Source of the DNA: Spartobacteria bacterium
GTDB taxonomy: Bacteria; Verrucomicrobiota; Verrucomicrobiia; Chthoniobacterales; UBA10450
Assembly (NCBI GenBank): GCA_003169975.1
Contig: PNAA01000009.1
Location: 82,671-146,670 of the forward strand
DNA length: 64,000 bases
Direction: 5' to 3'
Numbering within the stretch: the stretch's first letter is position 1; the number at the start of each line of letters is the position of its first letter. The notes beneath the pieces are model-generated. The model did no database searches and was not told where the DNA came from. It saw only the letters and a program-made list of their open reading frames with translations. Of this stretch, positions 25,238 through 34,883 are shown one piece after another. The position numbers were made by a program, and so were the translations under genes.

Positions 25238-25594
25238 ATATGTCGAAACGCCTAACGATTCACAAGATCAAAAACTCCCAGCTAGATTGAAACGCAAATC
25301 CGGCCGGCGACGATTCCAGCGAGAAGTAGGCCGAAGTATTCGGCGTTTAGAGCCGGAATTACTTGATGTATCAAGGTTGCTTTCGTGGGGCGGCTGGCTG
25401 GGAATTTCGAACATGGAAGCGGTTTTAACCGAGATGTCTCCGCCGAGCCAAGCCCAAAATGTTGAGTGCCCACGGGCACAATCTGGCCACCGCTTTAGGA
25501 AACGCCGTCCAGCCCCGGAAAAATCTGGCGGTCCCTGCAAACTTTGCATAATCGTTAGATTCCATGCCGCTCGAAGGCCCTGATCAAACTGCAC
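25238..25594. other. Gap with integron-like boxes
   Basis: Contains GCCTAAC (25250-25256) and GTTAGAT (25554-25560). Between them one minus frame (25282-25479) ends in a hydrophobic stretch (AEYFGLLLAGIVAGRICV) and could be a small membrane protein, but support is weak. Confidence 0.3.
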
Positions 25595-25897
25595 GTGCGC
25601 GCTGCGCACGGCTACATCGAGCTCGGCATGTTCGAGGAGGCAAACGCCGAACTGGAGGAAATCGACCCATTTCGCCGGCATCTTCCGGACGTTTTGATCG
25701 CGCGCGTTGCCATTTATCAGGCCCTCAAGAAATGGGACCTGATGGCGGTCGTCGCGCAAAAGCTGGTCGAGTGGAATCCGAGCGAGCCAGGACACTTTAT
25801 CGACCTGGCCTACGCCACAAGGCGCGCGGAATCCGTGCTGATGGCGCACGCGATCCTGACCCGGAGGAGCAGAGCTGGCATTCTACTTATACTTTGA
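25595..25897 (+). pseudogene. Truncated TPR protein
   Basis: Codons 1-85 match tetratricopeptide proteins (GYIELGMFEEANAELEEIDP, VLIARVAIYQALKKWDLMAVVAQKLVEW, GHFIDLAYATRRAES). After AHAILTR the frame loses similarity and stops 11 codons later, well before the further repeats expected. The start is also unclear: in-frame codons continue upstream (ALIKLH) without an ATG. A broken gene. Confidence 0.6.
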
Positions 25898-25908
25898 ACC
25901 GGTCGGGG

Positions 25909-27003
25909 TTAGGGCGCCGTCAAGGCCCCAATCTCACAGGACGCCCGGCGTGTCGTCGAAATACCCCCGGCGACTAGAATCGTGTCATCGTTGAGCAGCG
26001 TTGCCGTGTGGTCGGAGTGTGGTCCCTTCATTTTCCCTCTCGTCCACGTGGCGGTAGCTGTGTCATACAGGACCCAGGTATTTGGCGCGCCCGTCGTCAC
26101 GTCGCCTGTCAGCACAACGTTCCCATCCAAAAGAGTGGCCCGATGAGTATAACGCGGCCTCGGCAGGGAAGCTGTCGGCGTCCACAATGCCGTGGAGGGA
26201 TCATAAAGCTCGGCGCTGGCGGTCGCCCTTGTCCCATCGAAGCCGCCCGCTACCAATACCTGGCCACTTGGTAGAAGCGTAGCGGTATGATCGCTGCGCC
26301 CGACCGCGAGGCTTCCTGTGACCGTCCAGATGCCGCTAGCCGGATCATAAATTTCGGACTCCTGCAGGCGATTGTTTTTGTTCTGTCCACCTGCGGCGAG
26401 GACGCGGCCGTCGCTCAAGAGGGTAAGTGTCAAAGGTGCCCGTCCGATGTGGAGGCGGTCGGTCGGCGTCCATGTTCCAGTCGCTGGATCGTAAAGCTCG
26501 GTGATGGTGGGATAGGTGGTGCCCGGAGGGGCAACTCCTCCGGCGACCAGCACTTCGCCCGTGTTGAGTAAAACAGCCTCATGGAGCACACGCACCGTGG
26601 ACATGTTGCCGGTCCCGCTCCACTGGCCGGTTGCAGGATCGTAAACCTCCGCCGAGTCGAGAAGGGTAACGCCGTTTTGTCCCCCGGTTACGAGGACACG
26701 TCCATCGGGTAGTGTGGTGCTGGTATGATTTTGGCGCGGACCGGACATATTCCCGGTGAAGCTCCATCGACCCGACGCCGGATCGTATAACTGGGCGCTC
26801 GCCACGATCCCGGAGCCATCCGACCCTCCGGAGATGAGGACCTCACCAGCCTGGAGCAAACTGGCGGAATGACTAAAAACGTCGCCATTGGTTGGGCCCG
26901 TCGGAGTCCAGGTGAGGCCGGAGGTCTGAGCTTTGCTGACTATTGGCAGCGCAGCCGCGGCGATAAAAAGGAAACCGACGGGGGATAGGCGGGATATCTT
27001 CAT
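25909..27003 (-). CDS. Secreted 7-repeat kelch protein
   Basis: 364 residues with a signal peptide (MKISRLSPVGFLFIAAAALP...KAQ). Seven kelch units follow (for example NHTSTTLPDGRVLVTGGQNG, SAEVYDPATGQWSGTG), enough for one seven-bladed propeller. It lacks the extra C-terminal domain of the 14-repeat kelch protein at 16110-18593. No enzyme motif (such as galactose-oxidase residues) is evident. Likely extracellular. Confidence 0.85.
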   Translation of the reverse strand: MKISRLSPVGFLFIAAAALPIVSKAQTSGLTWTPTGPTNGDVFSHSASLLQAGEVLISGGSDGSGIVASAQLYDPASGRWSFTGNMSGPRQNHTSTTLPDGRVLVTGGQNGVTLLDSAEVYDPATGQWSGTGNMSTVRVLHEAVLLNTGEVLVAGGVAPPGTTYPTITELYDPATGTWTPTDRLHIGRAPLTLTLLSDGRVLAAGGQNKNNRLQESEIYDPASGIWTVTGSLAVGRSDHTATLLPSGQVLVAGGFDGTRATASAELYDPSTALWTPTASLPRPRYTHRATLLDGNVVLTGDVTTGAPNTWVLYDTATATWTRGKMKGPHSDHTATLLNDDTILVAGGISTTRRASCEIGALTAP

Positions 27004-27159
27004 GGTTGATGGTTGCTGACTTCAAACGGCAAGTCAATCCTGCAAGGAGCTTTGAATAAACGGCGCACTTCGATGGCGCGCCCTTAACCAACAAAACGCG
27101 GGTGTCGCGCAATTTCCCAACATTGTAGCGGTTTGCGACCTCGCCAGCGCCAGCGGGTT

Positions 27160-27329
27160 CGAAGAGAGGGTTGGCCGCCAATCCCTTCCGGGAAAAGCTT
27201 TGCAGCCGGACAATGCTTCTGATTTATCGTTGGCTTTGACGTGCGCATGCAATTAAATTATCGAACTCATTCCCCTGAGTCTGGCAACGCAAGAATTGAT
27301 CGCTGCGCTCCTGGCTTGGCGATCGTTTG
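27160..27329 (+). repeat. Conserved leader of duplicated module, copy 1
   Basis: Shares blocks with 40465-40633 in the same order: TCGAAGAGAG, GCCAATCCCTT, AAAAGCTTTGCAGC, CAATGCTTCTG, TTTGACGTGCGCATGC, ATTCCCCTGAGT, GCAACGCAA. No conserved frame, so it is probably regulatory or an element end. 27004-27159 shows nothing else. Confidence 0.6.
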
Positions 27330-28313
27330 ATGAAGGTAAAAACAGAACAAGTCGAGCGTGTCGCCGGACCGTTGAAACGTGACGATTGGGATTTTGGCGA
27401 TGTCCCCAACCAGGAATTGATCGCCTGCTGCTATTGGGAATACGCGCGTGAGTCAGCGTTTGTTCGCGACCTACGGGAGCGAAGTTGGCAGCATTGGAAG
27501 CCGCTCTCCCTCAAAGACAGGTGGTGGGACGCGCCCGAAGATAAAGGAATTCGTGCAGACTTGCTAAAGGTGCAGAGCATCGGCTATCCGGCGGAAGTTT
27601 TCCTGCGGGGGATTTCGTGCCCGCCGGATGACGTGCTCCCTGATGCGCCTCCCCTCAAGCCCGGTGAAGTGCGTCGGGTCACGGGGAGTTTTCCGAAGCC
27701 CTGGCAAAAACTCACGAAAGAAGAGCGCGCTTATCGTTCGCACATTGGTAGTGATGCGCTGGCGCCCTTCGAGCGGGGTGATTCAATGGACGCCAAAGAC
27801 ATCCGTGCGTGGATCGAAGCCCGACGGGCGGAAACCAATGCGGCCAATGACCGTGTTCGGCGGGAGAACCGACAAAAAACCGAAGAGGCGCTCTGCCGCG
27901 AAGGGAAACTCCATTTCCCAACGATTCAGCCGTCTCTCCATTGGGCTAGCGGTAAGGAAGTGACGGTCGTCGGAATCCAATGGGCACGATTCACTGACGG
28001 TGAAATCGTCAAGCACTTCCGCGGATGGGTTAAGCTCAATCGACCAGCCAACATTCCCGCGCCGAACGCCCAAGGCCGAAAAATGAGAGATTGGCGCGTC
28101 GCCTTGAATCGGCTGGGAACCATGCGGGTTTTGCACGTTCACACCTTCGCGGACTATCACTTTCCCAAAGCCTTCAAAGACCATGGTGAGAAGCAATGTT
28201 ACGCGGCGCGAAAGGGCGCGCTGAAAAAGTTCTGCGAGCTGTTTCCATTTCTCCCGAAAGGTGAAAAGCCGATAAACTGGACTACCAAGGGCAGGCCTTA
28301 TCAACGGCCCTGA
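27330..28313 (+). CDS. Conserved protein of unknown function, module gene A copy 1
   Basis: 327 residues from the ATG at 27330. A paralog is at 40634-41527. Shared blocks: the N-terminus (VAGPLKRDDWDFGDVPNQE, CCYWEYARESA), a central VGIQWARFTDGEIVKHFRGW, then a basic RGRKMRDWRVALNRLGTMRVLH-like region and an end with LFPFLPKGEKPINW. Between them the middle 120 residues have diverged. Soluble. The conserved Trp-, Glu- and Arg-rich blocks could suit a nucleic-acid-binding protein, but no known domain is recognised. Confidence 0.65.
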   Translation: MKVKTEQVERVAGPLKRDDWDFGDVPNQELIACCYWEYARESAFVRDLRERSWQHWKPLSLKDRWWDAPEDKGIRADLLKVQSIGYPAEVFLRGISCPPDDVLPDAPPLKPGEVRRVTGSFPKPWQKLTKEERAYRSHIGSDALAPFERGDSMDAKDIRAWIEARRAETNAANDRVRRENRQKTEEALCREGKLHFPTIQPSLHWASGKEVTVVGIQWARFTDGEIVKHFRGWVKLNRPANIPAPNAQGRKMRDWRVALNRLGTMRVLHVHTFADYHFPKAFKDHGEKQCYAARKGALKKFCELFPFLPKGEKPINWTTKGRPYQRP

Positions 28314-28330
28314 ACCTTCCGAACCCCAAG

Positions 28331-28372
28331 GCAAATCCGACCTAATCCGACCAAATCCGACCAAATCCGACC
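28331..28372 (+). repeat. Four 10-bp phased repeats (AATCCGACC)
   Basis: Units GCAAATCCGA, CCTAATCCGA, CCAAATCCGA, CCAAATCCGA are followed directly by CC and the ATG at 28373. The second module has five such units at 42341-42390. A 10-base period places the motif on one face of the helix, as for iterated protein sites. Confidence 0.7.
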
Positions 28373-28459
28373 ATGAAAGGAACTCGAACTGGAAAAATCG
28401 CCCGCTTGCCGCGCCCAAAAATGACAAAGGTCGGATCCACAAAACGGAGGATGCAATGA
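28373..28459 (+). pseudogene. Truncated Gp27-like gene, module copy 1
   Basis: Encodes 28 residues (MKGTRTGKIARLPRPKMTKV...). The first 14 match the start of the 227-residue protein at 42393 (MNLTRNGKIARLPRSVRQ). The rest is lost, so only the start and its phased repeats remain. Confidence 0.6.
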
Positions 28460-28490
28460 AAGCTCTGCGCGGTGGTGAAGTTTTCTCAAC

Positions 28491-30506
28491 ATGCGCGCCC
28501 GGGAGGTAAAGCGGCGAACCAAGACTTCGCGAGTCGGCGCGACTTCACAGCGCGCTTCCAGCACTCGCAGGGAGTTCCTGATTGAGGCCGCGATCTCTGT
28601 TTTTCTTGCCGCGATTGTCTGGCTGGCCTTTAGCCAGACACTCAATAACGAGTTCGTCAGCTATGATGACGGGGAGTACGTCTACGAGAATCCACACATA
28701 ACCAATGGGCTCACGTTCCGTGGAATCCAATGGGCTTTCACTCACGTTCATGCGGCCAACTGGCATCCCCTTACCACGATCTCGCACATGCTCGATTGCC
28801 AGCTCTACGGCCTCCAGCCGTGGGGACACCATTTGACCAACATTTTGCTGCACGCCGCAGCGGCAATCCTCTTGTTTCTCGCCCTGCGAAAACTAACTGG
28901 CTCCCTTTGGCCCAGCGCTTTCGTCGCCGCACTCTTCGCCATTCATCCGCTGCGAGTGGAATCGGTCGCCTGGGTGTCGGAACGCAAGGATGTTCTCAGC
29001 GGCGTCTTTTTTATGCTCACGCTTCTGGCTTATGCCCGTTATGCGCGCAGCGATCGGCATTCCTCCGGTAAATATATCACAGTTGTAGCTCTCTTTGCTC
29101 TCGGCTTGATGTGCAAACCGACCCTGGTCACGCTGCCATTTGTCTTGCTCCTCCTGGATTATTGGCCGCTGGCACGCTTTTCTTCGAATCGTAGGGACGG
29201 ACGGACGGGCCGTCCGTTGTCTTGGGCGCGCCCAGCGGTCGCGCCCTACCTGCATCTCGTCGCCGAAAAGATTCCCTTGTTTGCGCTCTCAGCTGCATCG
29301 TGTGTGGCGACGACCCTGGCCCAGAAACAAGCCCTGGAGACACACCTCACACTGACCTTCATCGCGCGCGCCGCTAACGCCGTTGTCTCCTATGCCACCT
29401 ACCTCGGTCAGATGTTCTATCCCGCACACCTGGCGGTCCTCTACCCTTATCCCGAAGGTAACCTTAGAATGGCTGCCGTCATTCCAACCTTCCTGCTTTT
29501 GCTCGCTCTTTCCGCGGTCGTCTTCGTTTGGCGCAGAAAGTACCCGTTCTTGTTGGTGGGCTGGCTCTGGTATCTGGGGATGCTTATCCCGATGCTTGGC
29601 CTTGTCCAGGTAGGACCGCAAGCGCGGGCCGATCGCTACACCTACCTGCCTCAGATCGGGTTGTACCTTCTGGCTACCTGGGGCGCCATTGAGTTATTCA
29701 CCAGGTGGGGTTTCGGGCGCAAGATACTAGCCGTGCCTGCCTTGCTCGTAATAGTAGTGCTGACCGCCTGCACCTATCACGAGACTTCCTACTGGAAGAA
29801 TAGCGAAACGTTATGGAAGCACGCGATTGACAACACTTCTAACAATGACATTGCCCACTACAACCTTGGCAGTGTGTTATTGCGAAAACGCCAGCCAGAT
29901 GCAGCGGTTGTCGAATTTCGAAAGGCCCTGCAAATCAATCCCGATTATGGGGATGCCGATGTCGACGCGGGAAGTGCCCTTATGGTGATGGGCCGAACCG
30001 ACCAGGCCATCAGCTATTTTCAAAAGGCCCTGCAAATCAAACCCGACTTTGCCGAGGCCTGGGGCAATCTCGGAAGCGCCCTTCTGCAAAAGGGACAGGT
30101 GGACGAGGCAATCCAATGTTATCAAAAGGCCGTTGCGATCAAACCGGGATCGGCAGACATGCATTACAATCTCGGCCGCGCCCTTGCCCGCAAAGCGAAT
30201 TGGGGCGGCGCCATCGCATGCTACCAGGCGGCACTGCGGATACAACCCAATGCTGCGAAAGTTCATAATAATATGGGCGTAGCGCTAGCGGAGGTTGGAA
30301 AAACTGATGAAGCGCTCAGGCAACTTAGGGAAGCGCTTCGCATCAATCCGAACTATCCCGACGCACATTACAATTTGGGCGGTGTGCTGGCTCATCTCGG
30401 CCAGAGAGAAGAAGCGGCGGCGCAGCTGGCGGAGGCGTTGCGTCTTAGGCCGGACTACCCCGGCGCGGAAGAACAGTTGCGCGAACTCGGCGGGTCGCCA
30501 CGGTGA
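28491..30506 (+). CDS. TMTC-like membrane protein with TPR repeats, copy 1
   Basis: 671 residues. A basic leader precedes a multi-pass membrane domain (about residues 30-440, nine or ten segments). An acidic loop after the first segment (FVSYDDGEYVYENPHI) is the position of catalytic acids in GT-C glycosyltransferases and TMTC O-mannosyltransferases. Further motifs are NWHPLTTISHMLDC, FAIHPLRVESVAWVSERKDVL and RADRYTYLPQIG. Residues 450-665 form about six TPR units (AISYFQKALQIKPDFAEAWGNLGSAL). A role in protein glycosylation is inferred from TMTC similarity only. Its stop overlaps the GTG of the next gene (30503). Confidence 0.8.
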   Translation: MRAREVKRRTKTSRVGATSQRASSTRREFLIEAAISVFLAAIVWLAFSQTLNNEFVSYDDGEYVYENPHITNGLTFRGIQWAFTHVHAANWHPLTTISHMLDCQLYGLQPWGHHLTNILLHAAAAILLFLALRKLTGSLWPSAFVAALFAIHPLRVESVAWVSERKDVLSGVFFMLTLLAYARYARSDRHSSGKYITVVALFALGLMCKPTLVTLPFVLLLLDYWPLARFSSNRRDGRTGRPLSWARPAVAPYLHLVAEKIPLFALSAASCVATTLAQKQALETHLTLTFIARAANAVVSYATYLGQMFYPAHLAVLYPYPEGNLRMAAVIPTFLLLLALSAVVFVWRRKYPFLLVGWLWYLGMLIPMLGLVQVGPQARADRYTYLPQIGLYLLATWGAIELFTRWGFGRKILAVPALLVIVVLTACTYHETSYWKNSETLWKHAIDNTSNNDIAHYNLGSVLLRKRQPDAAVVEFRKALQINPDYGDADVDAGSALMVMGRTDQAISYFQKALQIKPDFAEAWGNLGSALLQKGQVDEAIQCYQKAVAIKPGSADMHYNLGRALARKANWGGAIACYQAALRIQPNAAKVHNNMGVALAEVGKTDEALRQLREALRINPNYPDAHYNLGGVLAHLGQREEAAAQLAEALRLRPDYPGAEEQLRELGGSPR

Positions 30507-32719
30507 GTCAGAATAGCTCTCATTCAATGCGCGCGCACCATCTAAGGAAGCGGAGGGAGACTTCGACGCGGCGCGGCGCTTCTCTCCCCCGCCGTTCTCA
30601 CGCTAACAACAGCCGCGTCGTCGCGATCACTCTTTTTCTTCTCATGATCGTCTGGGTGGCCTTCGGCCAGACGCTTGGCCACGAGTTCGTCAACTACGAT
30701 GACGGTGATTACGTATACGAAAATCCGAACGTTACCCGGGGTCTGAGCTTACGCGGGGTAGTCTGGGCCTTCACCCGTGTGCACGCGGCCAACTGGCATC
30801 CGCTGACAACCCTCTCCCACATGCTGGACTGCCAGTTCTACGGTTTGCAGCCCTTGGGACATCACCTGAGCAACGTCCTGTTGCAGGCGGCCGCGGCCAT
30901 TCTCCTGTTTCTGGCCCTGCGCAGGCTGACGGGCAATCTCTGGCCGAGCGCGTTTGTGGCGGCCGTCTTTGCCATTCATCCCTTGCGGGTGGAATCGGTC
31001 GCCTGGATCTCGGAACGCAAGGATGTGCTCAGCGGCGTCTTTTTCATGCTCACTCTTTTGGCGTACGCGCGTTATGCGCGCAGCGAGCGGTCTTCGCCCG
31101 GCCGATACGTGACTGTCGTCGTTCTCTTCGCGCTCGGTTTGATGTGCAAACCAACCCTGGTCACGCTCCCCTTTGTCTTATTGCTCCTGGATTACTGGCC
31201 TTTGGGCAGAATGCAAAGAGCAGAGGGCAAAGAGCAAAGACATCAGGCTCAGCGCTCCCGTGTGACTTCAGCGTTTCAGTGTTTCAGTGGTTCAGCTTTC
31301 GAAAGGTGGCCAGCGGTCCGTGGTCTGGTCGTCGAAAAGGTCCCTCTCTTTGTCCTCTCGGCCGCTTCCTGCGTCGCCACCGTCCTGGCCCAGCGCCGCG
31401 CTTTTGAGACTGACCTCAAGCTGACCTTCCTCGAGCGCGCCGCTAATGCCGTTGTCTCCTATGTCACCTATCTGGGCCAGATGTTCTATCCGGCCAATCT
31501 GGCGGTCTTATACCCTTATCCGGAAGGCAAGCTGGCACTTCCCGAAGTGCTCTTGGCCGCCCTGCTCTTGCTGATCATCTCCGTGCTCGTCTTCCTCTGG
31601 CGCCGCAAATATCCCTTTCTGCTGGTCGGCTGGCTCTGGTATTTGGGGATGCTAATCCCGATGATTGGCCTGGTCCAGGTAGGAACCCAGGCCCGGGCCG
31701 ACCGCTACACCTACCTGCCTCAGATCGGGTTGTATCTTTTGGTTACCTGGGGCGCGATGGAGTTATTGGCCAGATGGCGTTTCGGACGTCAGGTGTCAGC
31801 CATCTCCGCCCTCCTCGCCATCACCGTTCTCACCGCTGACAGCGTTCACGAGACCTCGTTCTGGCGGAATAGTGAAACGCTCTGGAAGCGGGCGATCGAC
31901 CGCACTTCCGACAATTACGTCGCCTACAACAACCTTGGTCGCGCGCTGATGGATAAAGGACAACTTGATGAAGCGATATCCTACTTCCGGAAAGCTCTTC
32001 AAATCAAAGGCGCGCTCCCGGAAGTCGAATACAATCTCGGCAACGTTTACTTGCAAAAGGGACAAGTGAAGGAGGCCATCACGCACTATCAGAAGGCGGT
32101 GCAACTCGAACCCGCGTACGCGGACGCTGAATTCAACCTTGGCACTGCCTTTCTGCAAGAAGGGGACCAGCTCGAGGCGATTGCTCATTATGAGAAGGCG
32201 TTAGAGATCCGACCAGACTTTGCCGAAGTGCACATCAATCTTGGCAACGTCCTCCTCAAAAACCGGCAGATAGATCAGGCCATCGACCATTATAAGAAGG
32301 CGGTCGCGATCGATCCGCAATCTGCAGAAATGCAGTACAACCTTGGGAACGCCCTTGGCAGTAAAGGCGACTGGGCCGGTGCGACCAGCTCTTATCGGGC
32401 CGCGCTCCAAACCCAGGCCAGGGACAAGCGTGGGGAAGAATTACCCGGTCGAATTTCTGTTTACGCCAAAGCTCACAACGGCCTTGGCGTCGGCCTTGAG
32501 AAACTCGGCAGAGCCGACGAAGCCGTTGCACAATTCCGCGAATCTCTGCAAATCGATGACAGTTATCCCGAAGCACATTATGATTTAGGTTGTGTCCTGG
32601 CGCGCCTTGGCCAGAGAGGGGAAGCAGTGGCGCAGCTAACCGAGGCCTTGCGGCTCAAGCCGGACTACCTGGAGGCGGAGGAACAATTGCGCGAGCTCAG
32701 CGCTGCGCCTTTACCCTGA
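30503..32719 (+). CDS. TMTC-like membrane protein with TPR repeats, copy 2
   Basis: 738 residues; the GTG start overlaps the TGA of the preceding gene, implying translational coupling. It has the same layout as copy 1 (FVNYDDGDYVYENPNV loop, NWHPLTTLSHMLDC, FAIHPLRVESVAWISERKDVL, RADRYTYLPQIG) with one or two more TPR units (LEAIAHYEKALEIRPDFAEVHINLGN). The loop after LDYWPL is longer and low in complexity. The two genes arose by tandem duplication. Confidence 0.8.
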   Translation: MSQNSSHSMRAHHLRKRRETSTRRGASLPRRSHANNSRVVAITLFLLMIVWVAFGQTLGHEFVNYDDGDYVYENPNVTRGLSLRGVVWAFTRVHAANWHPLTTLSHMLDCQFYGLQPLGHHLSNVLLQAAAAILLFLALRRLTGNLWPSAFVAAVFAIHPLRVESVAWISERKDVLSGVFFMLTLLAYARYARSERSSPGRYVTVVVLFALGLMCKPTLVTLPFVLLLLDYWPLGRMQRAEGKEQRHQAQRSRVTSAFQCFSGSAFERWPAVRGLVVEKVPLFVLSAASCVATVLAQRRAFETDLKLTFLERAANAVVSYVTYLGQMFYPANLAVLYPYPEGKLALPEVLLAALLLLIISVLVFLWRRKYPFLLVGWLWYLGMLIPMIGLVQVGTQARADRYTYLPQIGLYLLVTWGAMELLARWRFGRQVSAISALLAITVLTADSVHETSFWRNSETLWKRAIDRTSDNYVAYNNLGRALMDKGQLDEAISYFRKALQIKGALPEVEYNLGNVYLQKGQVKEAITHYQKAVQLEPAYADAEFNLGTAFLQEGDQLEAIAHYEKALEIRPDFAEVHINLGNVLLKNRQIDQAIDHYKKAVAIDPQSAEMQYNLGNALGSKGDWAGATSSYRAALQTQARDKRGEELPGRISVYAKAHNGLGVGLEKLGRADEAVAQFRESLQIDDSYPEAHYDLGCVLARLGQRGEAVAQLTEALRLKPDYLEAEEQLRELSAAPLP

Positions 32720-32736
32720 GCCGGGGACCAACCTTT

Positions 32737-34362
32737 ATGGCCAAGAAGATCCAAAGCCCCAACAAAATATTGCCACGAGCCTGGTTGCTTTTGGCGGTGC
32801 TCGTTTTTGGGCTCACTCTGGCAATCCGGATTCGGCTCCTGGGAATTCCGCTGGAACGCGATGAAGGCGAGTACGCGTATGCGGGACAACTGATGTTGCA
32901 AGGCATCGCCCCCTACAAGCTGGCCTATAACATGAAGTTTCCCGGAACCTATGCCGCTTACGCTGCGATCATGTCCATCTTCGGAGAAACGATCGTTGGG
33001 ATCCATCTCGGTTTGCTCGTGGTCAACGCAGCCACCATCGTGCTCATCTTTTTCCTCGGCCGGCGACTGCTGAATTCGACGGCGGGAATTGCAGCGGCCG
33101 CGAGTTACGCGGTTCTTTCCATCAGCCCGTCCGTGCTCGGGCTGGCCGGTCACGCGACGCACTTCGTGATGCTTCCGGTCGTCGGTGGATCGCTCCTCTT
33201 ACTCAATCTCAAGCAATCGGATCGGCCCGCGTTCGGACGGCTGTTCGGTAGCGGGTTGCTCTTTGGCGTTGCCCTGCTGATGAAGCAACCTGCCGTTTTT
33301 TTTGTTCTGTTTGCCGCAATTTATCTTCTCTGCCGAGACATGCGTAGCCGGCTTGGCCTCAAGGCAATCCTTCTGCGAAACCTGACCTTCGGTGCGGGCG
33401 TAATTCTTCCCTTTGCCCTTACGTGCCTTGTCCTCTGGTCCGCAGGTGTATTCCCTCAGTTTTGGTTTTGGACAGTGGAGTACGCTCTTCAGTACGGCAG
33501 CCTGACCTCGCTGGCAAAGGGCGCGGAGTATTTTAGGCACATTGGAATGGGCGTGCTGGAAGCCGGCTGGGCGCTCTGGGCCCTGGCTGGGTTCGGCCTG
33601 TTTGCCGGACTTTGCTCCAAGGCGACACGCGCCAGCACAGGTTGGATGCTCGGCTTACTTGCTTGCTCGGCCTGCGCGCTCTCCCAGGGATTGTACTTTC
33701 GACAACACTATTTCATTCTGATTCTTCCCGCAATTTCGTTGCTGGCCGGCGCCGGCATCAACAAACTGTCGGATCTGGCAGCTCAGTACACGACCGGCGT
33801 CGCTCGGTTTATCCCACTGTTTCTGTTTGGCGCCGCCCTGGGCCTGCCACTTTTCCAGGAAAGGAAGATCTTTTTTGAAGCTTCTCCGGCTGAAGCTTGC
33901 CGAATCATCTACAAGGCGAATCCATTCCCGGAGTCCATCAGAATTGCGCAGTATTTGCGCGAGCATACCAGCCCGGATGACACGATCGCGATCTTGGGCT
34001 CCGAGCCGCAAATTTATTTTTATTCACACCGGCATTCTGCAACCGGCTACATCTACACCTACGGTCTGGTGGAAAAGCAAACGTATGCCCTCCGAATGCA
34101 ACGCGAGATGATTCATGAAATCAGCCTGGCACGTCCAAAATTCATCATCTTCGTGGCCGTAGACGGCTCGTGGTTAAGGATGCCCGGATCGGAGCGGCTG
34201 ATCTTCAGTTGGCTCAATGAGTATGCCGAGCAAAACTATACGCTGGCCGGCCTGGTCAACCTCGTGTCGCCAGACCGGACAGATTATTATCTCGACGAGC
34301 CGCCAAAGTCGCTCCCGCCGCGCTTAAGATATTCCGTTATGATCTACCAAAGGAAATCCTAG
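32737..34362 (+). CDS. GT39/ArnT-like membrane glycosyltransferase
   Basis: 541 residues from MAKKIQSPNK, chosen over an earlier in-frame ATG that overlaps the preceding gene. About ten or eleven membrane segments. The first periplasmic loop has LERDEGEYAYAGQLMLQGIAPY, the acidic DE signature of the PMT/ArnT (GT-C) class. A soluble C-terminal domain follows (YLREHTSPDDTIAILGSEPQIYFYSHR). It probably transfers a sugar from a polyprenyl-phosphate donor to protein or lipid. Being next to two TMTC-like genes suggests a glycosylation locus. Confidence 0.8.
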   Translation: MAKKIQSPNKILPRAWLLLAVLVFGLTLAIRIRLLGIPLERDEGEYAYAGQLMLQGIAPYKLAYNMKFPGTYAAYAAIMSIFGETIVGIHLGLLVVNAATIVLIFFLGRRLLNSTAGIAAAASYAVLSISPSVLGLAGHATHFVMLPVVGGSLLLLNLKQSDRPAFGRLFGSGLLFGVALLMKQPAVFFVLFAAIYLLCRDMRSRLGLKAILLRNLTFGAGVILPFALTCLVLWSAGVFPQFWFWTVEYALQYGSLTSLAKGAEYFRHIGMGVLEAGWALWALAGFGLFAGLCSKATRASTGWMLGLLACSACALSQGLYFRQHYFILILPAISLLAGAGINKLSDLAAQYTTGVARFIPLFLFGAALGLPLFQERKIFFEASPAEACRIIYKANPFPESIRIAQYLREHTSPDDTIAILGSEPQIYFYSHRHSATGYIYTYGLVEKQTYALRMQREMIHEISLARPKFIIFVAVDGSWLRMPGSERLIFSWLNEYAEQNYTLAGLVNLVSPDRTDYYLDEPPKSLPPRLRYSVMIYQRKS

Positions 34363-34602
34363 TTCGGATTTAGCTTTGCACCGCACATGTGATCAGCACC
34401 ACGACCGGTAAAACGTCAAAGATGTGACCCCGAAAATGCTTTCCCCGATCGGGCGCGAATGGCGCCTGCCCCGCTCCGCCGCGGCAAAGGACTCGACCGC
34501 GCGGCAATTCTCCGCAGACTTTCCTGAATATACGATTGAACTGCGAGAGCGATTGAAACGCAGGCGTTCCTCTGTGCGAGTCATTCAGGGTCAGATCTTT
34601 TA
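34363..34602. other. Gap before MITE copy C
   Basis: Contains a 55-codon frame at 34436-34603 (MLSPIGREWRLPRSAAAKDS...) of unknown meaning, ending at the MITE border. TGTGACCCCG near 34424 matches the outer ends of the composite element at 23.3-23.8 kb. Confidence 0.3.
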
Positions 34603-34750
34603 GGGCGTGTTGCTCAAATCGGCTTTAGCCACAAATGTTGCTAAGTGAGGGGTTCAAATCACCCTGCCGCAAAATCAAGATGCGCTACAGGTCATTCTGT
34701 GACTTCGTCTTTTTCCCTCATTACAGAAAGGGCGTTTGAGCAACACGCCC
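34603..34750 (-). mobile_element. 148-bp MITE, copy C
   Basis: Same 16-bp terminal repeats and interior as copies A and B but in reverse orientation. Flanked by TTTTA on both sides (possible 5-bp target duplication). Downstream to 34883 there is no gene. Confidence 0.75.
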
Positions 34751-34883
34751 TTTTAGATTTGACCCCGAACGCCACGACACAAAGATGGCGGGCGGTGCCG
34801 CCCCTGCTACTCCACCCGCTAAGCCCACAACCCGGCACCCGGAACGAGGGGGAGCCTAGAGAAAGGGCGCAAAGGGTTGAACG

